64,000 nt of DNA from Acetoanaerobium sticklandii (GTDB lineage: Bacteria; Bacillota; Clostridia; Peptostreptococcales; Filifactoraceae). The DNA is taken from contig NC_014614.1 in assembly GCF_000196455.1 (NCBI RefSeq), positions 17,501 to 81,500 of the forward strand, in the 5' to 3' direction. The notes under the pieces were generated by a model that did not search any database, was not told the origin of the DNA, and worked only from the letters and a program-made list of their open reading frames with translations. A program made the position numbers and the translations under genes. The first letter of the stretch is position 1. Each line of letters begins with the position of its first letter. Of this stretch, positions 28,839-37,761 are shown in pieces.

Positions 28839-31706
28839 ATGAGTATTGTATGCAATATATTTGGAATTCCATCTATAAAAAAAGGTAATGCAGAGGTATC
28901 TTTTCCATATAAAAAAGCCAAAGCAATATTTTTCTATCTTTTAGTAAATAATCACTCAACTAGAGATGAGCTTGCTAGCTTATTCTGGGATGAGTTATCA
29001 GATTCTCTTGCCAAGAAAAATCTCAGGAATGCGCTTTATCAGATAAGAAGTTTACTCGGTGATGACATACTGCTATCCTCTGAAAAATCTCTTGTGGTAC
29101 TTAATACGGACATAATTACCTATACAAATCCTGAAGCTTTGTCTGAGCCAGAAGTATTTATCAAAGCATATAAAGGGGAGTTTCTGCAAGGATTTTCAAT
29201 TAAGAATGCGCCTTTGTTTGAGCAGTGGTATACGCAAGCAAAACAGCAATATAAAGAAAAGTATATTCAAAATTTATACACATCCATAAATGAAGAAAAA
29301 GCAAAATCTGAAATAAACTGGAATAAAATAATAAAATACGCAAAGCTACTCACTGAAGTAGATGATTTTGATGAAAAAGCATATCAAATTCTTTTAGAAG
29401 GCTACAAGAATACCAAAGCGTACAGTCAAGCTATAGAGAGCTATAATAAGCTAAAGTCTACGCTTGAAAGGGAACTTGGCATAGAGCCAGATGAAGCAAC
29501 TACGACTATATTTAATGAAGTACTAGATGCTATGAATGAGAAAAGACAAAATACAGTCTCAGATTTTTCTGAGTCCTTTGGAAAATATTCTCAGCTCAGA
29601 CTTTTAGAGCAAAATCAAGAGGAATTTATGCTAGATAAGCCTCCTACCTCATTTGTGATTTTAGGAGAGGCAGGAATAGGAAAATCCAATCTGATATCAA
29701 ACTTTTTAAATAGATTAGATAAAAAAACAGTTTTGATTTTCAAGTCCAAGTGTATCAAAACTCAGAAAAATCATCCATATAGCTATTTTAAGAATTTATT
29801 GGTAAACGAAATTGGTGACAAGGCTCTAATAAATAGCTGGAATGAGCATCTTAAAAGCATAATTAGCATGATGGAAGGTAATGAAGAAAGCATTTTAGAC
29901 CTCATGGAGAGTTTTTTCTGGGATGCTTTTGTGGCTATGTTTAAAGACAGCAATTCTAAAATAATACTGTATATAGAAGACATTCATAACATGGATGAAA
30001 AAAGCAGGAATCTTTTAGAGTATTTGCTCACTAACAATATAAGCACATACATGATAGGAAGCAGTAGCATTAAAGATAAAAATATGATTTCGAAGCAGTT
30101 TTTAGCTTTGATTGAAAATCAAAGGCTTGAATTTATTAGTCTTTCACGCTGGGATTACAGTAAGGTAAAGCTATTTATAAGTCAGCAGCTTCCAAAGCAT
30201 ATGCAAACAGAAACTCTATTTGATGATGTTTATTTTGAAACTCAAGGGAACTTCTTGTTTATAAAGTATTATGTAGCTGCAGTTTTAAGTGGAAAAGATC
30301 CAAAGAGAATAAGTAGTGACATGGTTTTTTATTTTGAGGAAAGACTAAATGATTTATCAAACCCTGCTCAGGATGTGGCAAAGCTAATCTCGTTTTTCTT
30401 TGAAGATACTAGCTTTGAAATGATTAATAGCCTTTCTGACATAAAGGAAAGCAAGCTTATAGATGTAATTCAGGAGCTTACAGATAAAGACATCCTCAAA
30501 GAAAGCATTCAAAATGACAGTATAAGATTTTCTTTTACTCATCCGAAGCTCAGACAGTACATATACGAAAGTCAAACGGAAATCAAAAGAAGGTTCATTC
30601 ATAATCAAATTGGAGATGTTATCGAAAAGCAGCTTCACGACAAGCCTGCAGATATGGATTTATACCATAGACTGATATTTCATTACATGAGAGGGGCAAA
30701 TAAAGTAAAGGCGCTAGATTATAGTGTAAAGAGCCTTAATCGCTATCTTAACTACTCTCATGAGCTGTTTCCAATACTTGCATCTGGGGATGAAGCTTTA
30801 TTTAAGGATGCATATATGAGCAGAAAGCAAACCCAGGCTTACTTATTAGAAATAGAAAATCTGCTAAAAGAGGTAAGACAAAAAGAAGGTCAGACCAGAG
30901 ATGTAATTATAGGAGAAATTGCATTTTTACATATGAAAGGCAGATATCTAATCAGGGAAGGTAGCTATGAAGAAGGAACTAAATATATAAATGAAATGAT
31001 TAGCAAGTCAATAGAAATAAACGACGATGACTACGCTCTAGAGGCATATAAGCAAATGATTTACTACTGCATACAAATTAGTGAAGCTGATAAGATGCAA
31101 GAATATATTCAGCTTGCTCTAGATATTGCCATAAGGAGAAACTATCATAAGGAAACAGGTATAATACTTAGATTTAAGGGACTTTACTATATACTTAAAA
31201 AGGAGTATACCCTTGCTAGGGAAGTTCTCACTAGCTCTATTAACACCTTTACTATAAGTAAAGAGGTGGCAGAAAAATATGCACTTAATATTGCAGCTGC
31301 ATATAATTATATAGGGGAGATACATAGGATAAACAATAACTACCATGAAGCAATAATAGCCTATGAAAAAGCTATAGAGATAGGAAAATCGAAAAATGCC
31401 TATACCAGTCTTATGGTATTTTGCATAAATGCTGGGCAAGCTATGTATCATAAAAAAGATTACGATAAGGCAAAAGAGTACCTAGATTATGCTAAACATT
31501 GTCAGTCTATGGTAGACATACTTTGGAAAAAGGCTGTACTAGATGTCTATTTAGGCCTGATTTATATAATTAATAAAGATAAAGCTTCTGGTATGAAGCT
31601 GATAAAAACTGCTGAAACTGAAGCTAAAAAAATGAAAAACCCTGAAGAAATAGGACTGGTAGCTTGGGCAAAGCAAGAAGCTAAAGCACATCTAGAAAGC
31701 AGATAA
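28839..31706 (+). CDS. large transcriptional regulator with BTAD, ATPase and TPR domains
   Basis: A 955-residue protein. The start ATG 28839 follows GAGGTGAGGG; the upstream GTG 28824 overlaps that site. Residues about 1-90 form an OmpR-like winged-helix domain (STRDELASLFW...LRNALYQIRSLLG). Residues about 90-230 form a bacterial transcriptional activation (BTAD) domain ending in LERELGIEPDEAT. An AAA/NACHT-like ATPase follows with Walker A GEAGIGKSN (about 276) and Walker B ILYIEDIHNMDE (about 380). From about 650 onward TPR-like helices (IAAAYNYIGEIHRINNNYHEAIIAYEKAIEIGK) continue to the end. This resembles SARP/AfsR-type and MalT-like signal-integrating regulators. No partner or target is known. 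It is monocistronic, and the lipoprotein gene 95 bases downstream has its own promoter. Confidence 0.88.
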   Translation: MSIVCNIFGIPSIKKGNAEVSFPYKKAKAIFFYLLVNNHSTRDELASLFWDELSDSLAKKNLRNALYQIRSLLGDDILLSSEKSLVVLNTDIITYTNPEALSEPEVFIKAYKGEFLQGFSIKNAPLFEQWYTQAKQQYKEKYIQNLYTSINEEKAKSEINWNKIIKYAKLLTEVDDFDEKAYQILLEGYKNTKAYSQAIESYNKLKSTLERELGIEPDEATTTIFNEVLDAMNEKRQNTVSDFSESFGKYSQLRLLEQNQEEFMLDKPPTSFVILGEAGIGKSNLISNFLNRLDKKTVLIFKSKCIKTQKNHPYSYFKNLLVNEIGDKALINSWNEHLKSIISMMEGNEESILDLMESFFWDAFVAMFKDSNSKIILYIEDIHNMDEKSRNLLEYLLTNNISTYMIGSSSIKDKNMISKQFLALIENQRLEFISLSRWDYSKVKLFISQQLPKHMQTETLFDDVYFETQGNFLFIKYYVAAVLSGKDPKRISSDMVFYFEERLNDLSNPAQDVAKLISFFFEDTSFEMINSLSDIKESKLIDVIQELTDKDILKESIQNDSIRFSFTHPKLRQYIYESQTEIKRRFIHNQIGDVIEKQLHDKPADMDLYHRLIFHYMRGANKVKALDYSVKSLNRYLNYSHELFPILASGDEALFKDAYMSRKQTQAYLLEIENLLKEVRQKEGQTRDVIIGEIAFLHMKGRYLIREGSYEEGTKYINEMISKSIEINDDDYALEAYKQMIYYCIQISEADKMQEYIQLALDIAIRRNYHKETGIILRFKGLYYILKKEYTLAREVLTSSINTFTISKEVAEKYALNIAAAYNYIGEIHRINNNYHEAIIAYEKAIEIGKSKNAYTSLMVFCINAGQAMYHKKDYDKAKEYLDYAKHCQSMVDILWKKAVLDVYLGLIYIINKDKASGMKLIKTAETEAKKMKNPEEIGLVAWAKQEAKAHLESR

Positions 31707-31733
31707 AAATCTGAAATCTAGGTGTGCTTTTTT
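31684..31733 (+). terminator. terminator of the BTAD regulator gene
   Basis: The stem aaagcacatctaga / tctaggtgtgcttt overlaps the last codons of the gene and is followed by T6. Confidence 0.8.
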
Positions 31734-31762
31734 AAGTTCATTTTAAGTTACTCCCCTATAAT
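31730..31762 (+). promoter_or_regulatory. promoter with 11-bp direct repeats ahead of the lipoprotein gene
   Basis: TTTTAAGTTCA is followed immediately by TTTTAAGTTA (11-base period), then seven bases and a TATAAT box at 31757-31762. No standard -35 is present; the repeats occupy its place. This is the layout of promoters activated by OmpR/PhoB-type regulators, which bind direct repeats one helical turn apart. The activator is not identified. Confidence 0.6.
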
Positions 31763-31801
31763 GACTTTATGGAATTAAAAAAACTTTAGGAGGAATATAA
31801 A

Positions 31802-33331
31802 ATGAAAAAAAGACTGGCAGGTATGTTTCTAGCTTTGATGCTTATAATTATGCCTTTTACAGGATGTACGGCTCAAGATGCAGTAGGAACTACAGTAACA
31901 GAAACTTCTAGTGCATTACAAATTGATTCAACTTATTTTACTGACAGAGACAGCAAAATTGACTACGAAGAAAGTACAGCATCTAAAATCGTGCTCAGCT
32001 CGACCACTGCTAAAATAACTGGAGATGGAGCGAAGCTAGAAGATAAGACTGTAAAGATAACTAAAGAAGGAACCTATATTTTATCTGGTAGCAGTGATGG
32101 ATTAAATGTAGTTGTCGAAGCGGCTGACACAGAAAAAGTATGGCTGGTATTTGATAATATTTCTATGAAAGGAGTTTCAGCTCCTATTCAAGTGTTAACA
32201 GCAGATAAGGTATTCATTACCCTTGCTACGGGCTCAAAAAATACTATTGAAGATATAGACGTGGCAGAGAATGAAGAACTAAATGCTGCAATATATAGCA
32301 AAAGCGATTTAACAATCAATGGAAGTGGAAAGTTAATAGTAAATGGAAAGTACGAGCATGGGATTAAGTCGAGTGATGACCTTAAAATGCTTGGAGGAAG
32401 CTTTGTAATCACAGCTGCAAATGATGGACTAAATGCAAACGATGCACTCAATATCAAAGATTCAGTAATAGAAATTTCTGTAAAAGGCGATGGAATTCAC
32501 AGTGATAAAAATGTATATATAGATGGAAAAAGCCTTAATATAAAAGAAAGTGAAGAAGGTATAGAAGGGAAAGTTGTAGATATAGCAAGTGGGGATATTG
32601 ATATAAAATCTTCTGATGATGGAATAAATGCTACCGATTCTTCTTTGAAGACAGATACTTTATCAACAGCTACACCTCAAACAGCAGATGGCAAAGAAAC
32701 TTTAAATAAAAATATAAAAAATAGACAAATTCCTCCTGAGGGATTTGATAAAATGCCAGCAAATTTTGAAGATTTGCCAGCAGATGTGCAAGAAAAAATC
32801 AAAAATAGACCAGAAAGACCAGAAGGTGAAGCTGTTCCTGAAGGCCAAATGCAAAGACCAGAGGGAATGCCTCGTGGTGCAGGCTTTGAAATTCAGGAAG
32901 GAACTGAAATTATCATAAGAGGAGGAGACTTATATATAGATGCGAGTGGCGATGGCATAGACTCTAATGGAAACTTAACTGTATCTGGAGGCAAGGCTGT
33001 AATCGAAGGCTCAGGGAGTCGAGGAGATGGAGCGATAGATTATAATGGAACAGGCTTAGTAAAAGGTGGAGAAGTGTTAGCTCTTGGAGGAAGTGATATG
33101 CTTCAAAGCTTTTCTAGTGAATCTGCTCAGAGTCATATAGTAGTAACAGCTAAAGAATTGATAGCAGTAGGAGCAAAAATTACTATTAAAGACGAAGCAG
33201 GTAAAATTTTATATGAGCATATCAACAAAAAAGCATTTTCTGCTTTAGTATATAGTAGCAAGGATTTAGTTAAGGCTAAAAACTACACTGTTCAAATAGG
33301 TGATACTATACTAGAGACCATTTCTAAATAA
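31802..33331 (+). CDS. carbohydrate-binding-domain lipoprotein (beta-repeat surface protein)
   Basis: A 509-residue secreted lipoprotein. The signal peptide ends in lipobox PFTGC (Cys22). The rest is built of short beta-strand turns rich in Gly, Asp and Asn, such as SGSSDGLNVVVE, INGSGKLIVNGKYEHGIKSSDDL, ITAANDGLNANDAL and VKGDGIHSDKNVYIDG. These resemble the carbohydrate-binding domain family often annotated beside CotH or polyphosphate-polymerase genes. A 70-residue Pro/Glu-rich insert (about 290-360, with PERPEGEAVPEG) interrupts the repeats. A final repeat block follows (GGDLYIDASGDGIDSNGNLTV). The ATG has AGGAGG upstream. Enzymatic residues are not evident; it may bind polysaccharide or metal at the cell surface. 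Function is inferred only from fold-like repeats. Confidence 0.75.
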   Translation: MKKRLAGMFLALMLIIMPFTGCTAQDAVGTTVTETSSALQIDSTYFTDRDSKIDYEESTASKIVLSSTTAKITGDGAKLEDKTVKITKEGTYILSGSSDGLNVVVEAADTEKVWLVFDNISMKGVSAPIQVLTADKVFITLATGSKNTIEDIDVAENEELNAAIYSKSDLTINGSGKLIVNGKYEHGIKSSDDLKMLGGSFVITAANDGLNANDALNIKDSVIEISVKGDGIHSDKNVYIDGKSLNIKESEEGIEGKVVDIASGDIDIKSSDDGINATDSSLKTDTLSTATPQTADGKETLNKNIKNRQIPPEGFDKMPANFEDLPADVQEKIKNRPERPEGEAVPEGQMQRPEGMPRGAGFEIQEGTEIIIRGGDLYIDASGDGIDSNGNLTVSGGKAVIEGSGSRGDGAIDYNGTGLVKGGEVLALGGSDMLQSFSSESAQSHIVVTAKELIAVGAKITIKDEAGKILYEHINKKAFSALVYSSKDLVKAKNYTVQIGDTILETISK

Positions 33332-33423
33332 GCTTTAAGATTGATGTAAAAAAATGGCAATAAATTATGGAAATTTGTATTTTACTAGGTTAATTATAGA
33401 TTTATATATATAAGCTCATTTTG

Positions 33424-33456
33424 AAAACTCCTCTACTACACCAGAGGAGTTTTCTT
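33424..33456 (+). terminator. terminator of the lipoprotein gene
   Basis: The perfect 11-bp stem aaaactcctct / agaggagtttt is followed by a short T-run. Confidence 0.8.
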
Positions 33457-33542
33457 GTGTATAGAAGATTCTGAAAATTACCTCTTGCGTTAACATATAA
33501 AAAAATTTATATTTTTGAATTTTCAACGAAATTTCGAATTTG

Positions 33543-33562
33543 TTTTGTCTCCGTGGACAAAA
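33543..33562. repeat. inverted repeat upstream of sstT, possible operator
   Basis: TTTTGTC, six bases, GACAAAA form a perfect 7-bp dyad about 90 bases before sstT and upstream of its presumed -10. It is not followed by a T-run, so an operator is more likely than a terminator. No regulator is assigned. Confidence 0.45.
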
Positions 33563-33653
33563 TGTACTTTTTGCTCTTCACTAAACACCTTGTTTATGGT
33601 AAAATGATACCGAAGAAGTAATCATTAATATTATAATTTTTAGGAGGAATGAA

Positions 33654-34904
33654 ATGAATAACTTATTGGCAAAATGGAACCAAATAAGTCTAGTTAAACG
33701 TATAATCATCGGTTTAGTTATCGGTATCATACTAGCACTTACAGTTCCAGAGCAAGCAAAAGGTGTAGTGATTCTTGGATCTCTATTTGTAGGAGCTTTG
33801 AAAGCGATTGCTCCAGTATTAGTACTTTTCCTAGTAATGTCTGCAATCTCTCAGCATAAAGCAGGACAGCAAACAAACATGAAGTCTATAATAGGACTTT
33901 ACCTACTAGGAACATTCTTAGCAGGACTTATAGCAGTACTTGCAAGTTTTGTATTCCCACTTACATTAACACTTCCAGGAACTGAAGGACTTGGAGATTT
34001 AACTCCTCCAGGAGGCGTTACAGAAGTTCTTAAAACTCTTCTTATGAACATAGTTGATAACCCTGTAAAAGCAATATTCAATGCAAATTACATAGGTATT
34101 CTTGCATGGGCTGTTCTTTTAGGATTAGCTCTTAAGCATGCGGCTCAATCAACTAAAGATATGATTTCTAACTTTGCTGATGGTATAGCTCAGATGGTTA
34201 GATGGGTCATCAATCTAGCTCCGTTTGGTATCATGGGATTAGTTTTTGATGCTATTGCTACTAGCGGAATAAGCACACTTTTAGGATATGGACAGTTAAT
34301 CATGCTTCTAGTAGGAACTATGTTCTTCGTAGCATTAGTAGTTAACCCTATCATTGTTTATGTTTACACTCGTAAGAATCCTTACCCACTTGTATTAAAA
34401 TGTCTTAAAGACAGTGGTATTACAGCATTCTTTACTCGTAGTTCAGCTGCGAACATCCCTGTTAATATGAGTCTTTGCGAGGAGTTAAAGCTTGATAAAG
34501 ATACTTACTCAGTATCTATTCCTCTAGGAGCAACTATTAACATGGCAGGAGCTGCGATTACTATTTCAGTACTTACTCTTGCAGCGGTTAACACTCTTGG
34601 TATTGAAGTTGATTTAGCTACAGCAGTAATCCTAAGTGTTCTAGCAGCAGTATCTGCTTGTGGAGCATCTGGAGTTGCTGGTGGATCATTACTTCTTATT
34701 CCTCTTGCTTGTAGCTTATTTGGTATTCCAAATGATGTAGCTATGCAGATGGTTGGAGTTGGATTCATTGTTGGAGTTATTCAGGATTCATGCGAGACTG
34801 CTCTTAACTCTTCTACAGACGTATTATTCACTGCTACAGCTGAATTTGCTAAAATGCGTAAAGAGGGTAAAGTTTTTGATATGATTCCTCACAAAGCTAA
34901 GTAA
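33654..34904 (+). CDS. sstT: serine/threonine:sodium symporter
   Basis: A 416-residue member of the dicarboxylate/amino acid:cation symporter (DAACS) family, SstT branch, importing serine and threonine with Na+. The N-terminus WNQISLVKRIIIGLVIGIIL is typical of SstT. Eight transmembrane helices are visible. The re-entrant and substrate-binding signatures are present: TRSSAANIPVNM (about 263-274), the TM7-type stretch PLGATINMAGAA (about 289-300) and SACGASGVAGGSLLLIPLA (about 335-353). The ATG follows TAGGAGG. It is monocistronic between two terminators. It fits an organism that ferments amino acids. Confidence 0.95.
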   Translation: MNNLLAKWNQISLVKRIIIGLVIGIILALTVPEQAKGVVILGSLFVGALKAIAPVLVLFLVMSAISQHKAGQQTNMKSIIGLYLLGTFLAGLIAVLASFVFPLTLTLPGTEGLGDLTPPGGVTEVLKTLLMNIVDNPVKAIFNANYIGILAWAVLLGLALKHAAQSTKDMISNFADGIAQMVRWVINLAPFGIMGLVFDAIATSGISTLLGYGQLIMLLVGTMFFVALVVNPIIVYVYTRKNPYPLVLKCLKDSGITAFFTRSSAANIPVNMSLCEELKLDKDTYSVSIPLGATINMAGAAITISVLTLAAVNTLGIEVDLATAVILSVLAAVSACGASGVAGGSLLLIPLACSLFGIPNDVAMQMVGVGFIVGVIQDSCETALNSSTDVLFTATAEFAKMRKEGKVFDMIPHKAK

Positions 34905-34916
34905 TAAGATAAAGTA

Positions 34917-34952
34917 AAGCCAGTTTCTTTAATTAGAAACTGGCTTTTTTTT
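34917..34952 (+). terminator. terminator of sstT
   Basis: The stem aagccagtttct / agaaactggctt is followed by eight T, 12 bases after the stop. Confidence 0.92.
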
Positions 34953-34958
34953 ATCACT

Positions 34959-35024
34959 ACAAACAACTTAAAATTTGACATAAAGTTGTTTGTATGCTAT
35001 ACTACTAAAGTTGTCAAAAGTTGT
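34959..35024 (+). promoter_or_regulatory. opuC promoter with inverted and direct repeats
   Basis: The promoter is close to ideal: TTGACA (34975-34980), 17 bases, TATACT (34998-35003), with the extended -10 TG at 34995-34996. An inverted repeat, ACAAACAACTT (34959-34969) and AAGTTGTTTGT (34983-34993), brackets the -35 box. Two further AAGTTGT copies follow at 35008-35014 and 35018-35024, across the start site. A repressor bound here would block RNA polymerase. In Bacillus, MarR-type GbsR/OpcR control opuC; whether a homologue acts here is not shown. Confidence 0.75.
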
Positions 35025-35280
35025 AACATTCTTTCTTAATTGTTTCATTATGCGTTTAAAATTTGATTTTAAACTTGCATCTAAATTAAGTCTAAAAAAC
35101 TTTTTCAATTTTTTCTTTTTAAAACCTTCTATTTAGTTCACATTAGAAAGTTTATTTCAAATTCTGGATATCTCATTTTTTTAGGTATGAATAATACCCT
35201 TACTTTTTTGTACCTATAAATTATAAAACATAGATTTATGTAATAGAAAGATATACATATTTTTAATCAAGGAGGGAAAA
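35025..35280 (+). other. long 5' leader of the opuC operon
   Basis: About 270 bases separate the promoter from the first opuC codon. A perfect hairpin gtttaaaat-ttg-attttaaac lies at 35054-35074. A small ggtat / atacc hairpin followed by a T-rich run lies near 35184-35206. No known riboswitch was recognised; the leader may hold attenuation or a second promoter. Confidence 0.4.
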
Positions 35281-35901
35281 ATGAATATAATAGAATTTTT
35301 TATTTCTAGATGGGATGCCATATTGCAGATGACTATATCCCATTTTAGTATTGTTATTTTAGCAATGATTATATCTATAGTATTGGGCGTTATTATAGGT
35401 ATATTAATTACAAACAATAAGCAATTAGCAAAGTTAATTTTAAATATAGCTAACATACTTATGACAATTCCGAGCTTAGCTTTATTTTCTGTATTGATTC
35501 CAATTATGGGAATAGGTAAAGCACCTGCAATAGCCGGATTGGTACTATATACACAATTGCCAATAATTAGAAATGTATACACAGGAATTATTACAATAGA
35601 TCCAAGTATTATAGAGGCAGCTAAAGGTATGGGACTAAGCAATTCCAAAATAATGTTAAAAATAAAGATACCTCTTGCTTTTCCAGTTATTATGGCTGGT
35701 CTTAGAACTGCTACGGTAATGGGAATTGGTATTGGAGCTATAGCAGCATATATAGGAGCAGGCGGATTAGGCGAATATATATTCCAAGGTATAAACAGAG
35801 GAAATGACAGAATGATAATAATTGGAGCTATCATGGTATCTTTAATTACTATATTAGTAGATAAAAGTTTAGGTTTAATTCAAAAGAAATATGAACTGTA
35901 A
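35281..35901 (+). CDS. opuCB: glycine betaine/carnitine/choline ABC transporter permease 1
   Basis: A 206-residue QAT-family permease with five to six membrane segments and the EAA-like loop IEAAKGMGLSNSKIMLKIKIPLAFP (about 118-142). The C-terminal IAAYIGAGGLGEYIFQGINRG is highly typical of OpuCB/ProW. It is the first gene of a four-gene operon (permease-ATPase-permease-binding protein) under the repeat-rich promoter. The ATG is preceded by AAGGAGG. It imports compatible solutes together with the second permease at 37007. It is clearly diverged from the permease beside hutHU. Confidence 0.94.
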   Translation: MNIIEFFISRWDAILQMTISHFSIVILAMIISIVLGVIIGILITNNKQLAKLILNIANILMTIPSLALFSVLIPIMGIGKAPAIAGLVLYTQLPIIRNVYTGIITIDPSIIEAAKGMGLSNSKIMLKIKIPLAFPVIMAGLRTATVMGIGIGAIAAYIGAGGLGEYIFQGINRGNDRMIIIGAIMVSLITILVDKSLGLIQKKYEL

Positions 35902-35913
35902 GAGGTGATATGG

Positions 35914-37038
35914 ATGATAAGGTTTGAAAATGTTGTAAAAAAATATAATGAGCTTGATAAGATGGCTGTAGATAACTTGAATTTGCATATCAAAAAAGGT
36001 GAAATCTGCATGTTGTTAGGACCTTCTGGATGCGGAAAAACTACTACTATGAAAATGATAAACAAACTCATAAAATCTACATCGGGAAATATATATATAG
36101 ATGATAAGAATATAGATAAGGTAGATCCAATAAAGCTAAGGTTATCTATTGGATATGTAATTCAAGGAACAGGCTTATTTCCTCACATGACTATAGGTGA
36201 AAATATAGCGATGGTTCCAAAAGAACTTGGCTGGGATAAAGCTAGGATTGATGCAAGGATTGACGAATTACTAGAGCTTATGGAGCTAGACCCTAAAGTT
36301 TATAAAGACAAGAGGCCAAAAGATTTAAGTGGAGGCCAAAGGCAAAGAGTAGGAGTTGCAAGAGCTCTTGCGGCAGACCCTCCAGTTATGCTTATGGATG
36401 AGCCTTTTGGAGCATTAGATCCGATTACTAGAGGAAAATTACAAGATGAATTTCTTAGAGTTCAGGAAAAATTAGGAAAAACTATTGTATTTGTTACTCA
36501 TGATATTGATGAGGCTATAAAAATGGGAGATAAGATAGCGATAATGAAAGAGGGGAAGTTAGTGCAGTATGCTTCACCAGCTGAAATATTATCTCAGCCA
36601 GCAGACGATTTTGTAGCTGAACTTATTGGTGGCAATGGAGCAATAAAGATGATGAATCTAATAAAATGTAAAGACGTATTGAGAAAACTTCCTAATATTG
36701 ATATAGAATCTGAATCTATATTAGCTCTTAATTTAATGAAAGAGCAAGGGGTTAGAAATATCATTGTAAAAGACAAGAATCATAAGATCTTAGGTTATGT
36801 GAGATATAAAGATGCTTTTAAAAACCAAAATGCATCTCTAGCTGATATTTTAAACGAAATAGGCGAAACAGTAAGTCCAGGAACTACTTTGAAAGAAGCT
36901 CTTTCACTGATGTTTTCCATGGGAAGAAAGGCCATTTTTATATCAAAAGAAAAAGGAAGCATAGATGGAATAATAACTATGGATGACCTTTTGAAGGCGG
37001 TGAACGATGATGAGCAAGATGAAGATACGCTCAGCTGA
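35914..37038 (+). CDS. opuCA: glycine betaine/carnitine/choline ABC transporter ATPase with two CBS domains
   Basis: A 374-residue ATPase. The start is set at ATG 35914, since AAGAGGTGAT lies just upstream; an in-frame GTG at 35905 falls inside that site. Motifs: Walker A LLGPSGCGKTTT (about 34-45), signature LSGGQRQRVGVA (about 137), Walker B VMLMDEPFGALD (about 157) and THDIDEA. Residues about 250-365 form a tandem CBS pair (IKCKDVL...GVRNIIVKDK; ISKEKGSIDGIITMDDLLKAV). In OpuA such a pair senses ionic strength and gates transport. The gene starts 12 bases after the first permease and overlaps the second by 32 bases. Confidence 0.95.
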   Translation: MIRFENVVKKYNELDKMAVDNLNLHIKKGEICMLLGPSGCGKTTTMKMINKLIKSTSGNIYIDDKNIDKVDPIKLRLSIGYVIQGTGLFPHMTIGENIAMVPKELGWDKARIDARIDELLELMELDPKVYKDKRPKDLSGGQRQRVGVARALAADPPVMLMDEPFGALDPITRGKLQDEFLRVQEKLGKTIVFVTHDIDEAIKMGDKIAIMKEGKLVQYASPAEILSQPADDFVAELIGGNGAIKMMNLIKCKDVLRKLPNIDIESESILALNLMKEQGVRNIIVKDKNHKILGYVRYKDAFKNQNASLADILNEIGETVSPGTTLKEALSLMFSMGRKAIFISKEKGSIDGIITMDDLLKAVNDDEQDEDTLS

Positions 37039-37741
37039 TATAAGGCAGTTTGCACTTATGACTATTATAGTAGTCATACTAGCAATGCTCAGCTACTACG
37101 TTGTGAACTATCCCCAAGATAAAATAGTGGAACGGTTTATAAGTTATGAAAGAATTCTTAGAGCTACTAAAGAGCATATATATATAGTTGCAATTTCAAG
37201 TGTATTGTCTATATTTACAGCAGTTCCATTAGGAATACTAATTACAAGGACTAATTTTAAAAAATTTGCAAACAAAGTCTTAGGAGTTGTAAATATAGGA
37301 CAAACTATTCCTAGCTTAGCAATTGTAGCTTTGTTTGTAGGTGTGTTTGGTATAGGTGCCAAAACAGCAATACTTGCACTTTGGATTTATTCTTTACTTC
37401 CTATACTTAGAAATACTATGGTTGGGATTTTGAATTTAGATGAGTCTGTTCTCGAAGCTGCAAGAGGTATGGGGATGACTCAGTTTAGAATATTAAACAA
37501 AATCGAACTTCCTTTAGCTATGCCAATAATATTGGCAGGAATAAGAACGGCTATAACTATAAATATAGGGACAGCTGTATTAGCAGCCTTTGTAGGTGGA
37601 GGCGGTTTAGGAGACCTTATTATTTCTGGAAACAATATAAATAGGTGGCAAATAAGAGTTCTAGGAGCATCATTTCCTGCTTTACTAGCTATATTTGTAG
37701 ATACTATGTTTGCATTTATTGAAGAAAAAACTGCAGTATAA
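37007..37741 (+). CDS. opuCD: glycine betaine/carnitine/choline ABC transporter permease 2
   Basis: A 244-residue second permease of the OpuC-type importer. It has an N-terminal membrane segment about 13-32, then the conserved permease core with LEAARGMGMTQFRILNKIELPLAMP (about 146-170) and AAFVGGGGLGDLIISG. Two adjacent ATG codons (37007, 37010) share an AAGGCGG site. The coding region overlaps the end of opuCA, so translation is coupled. Pairing with the 206-residue permease gives the heterodimeric translocator that the system beside hutHU lacks. Confidence 0.93.
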   Translation: MMSKMKIRSADIRQFALMTIIVVILAMLSYYVVNYPQDKIVERFISYERILRATKEHIYIVAISSVLSIFTAVPLGILITRTNFKKFANKVLGVVNIGQTIPSLAIVALFVGVFGIGAKTAILALWIYSLLPILRNTMVGILNLDESVLEAARGMGMTQFRILNKIELPLAMPIILAGIRTAITINIGTAVLAAFVGGGGLGDLIISGNNINRWQIRVLGASFPALLAIFVDTMFAFIEEKTAV

Positions 37742-37761
37742 AATTTAAAAGGAGTGATATT

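Larger units (their letters stand above)
33332..33653 (+). other. intergenic region upstream of sstT
   Basis: A 322-base gap. It holds a terminator for the preceding gene (33424-33456), a perfect inverted repeat (33543-33562) and a possible -10 box TAAAAT near 33599. No ORF or RNA gene was recognised. Confidence 0.5.

Noticed and set aside
35214..35834. 206-codon minus-strand ORF opposite the opuC permease
   Set aside because: Antisense shadow of a clear permease gene; low-complexity Ile/Pro-rich translation and no ribosome site.
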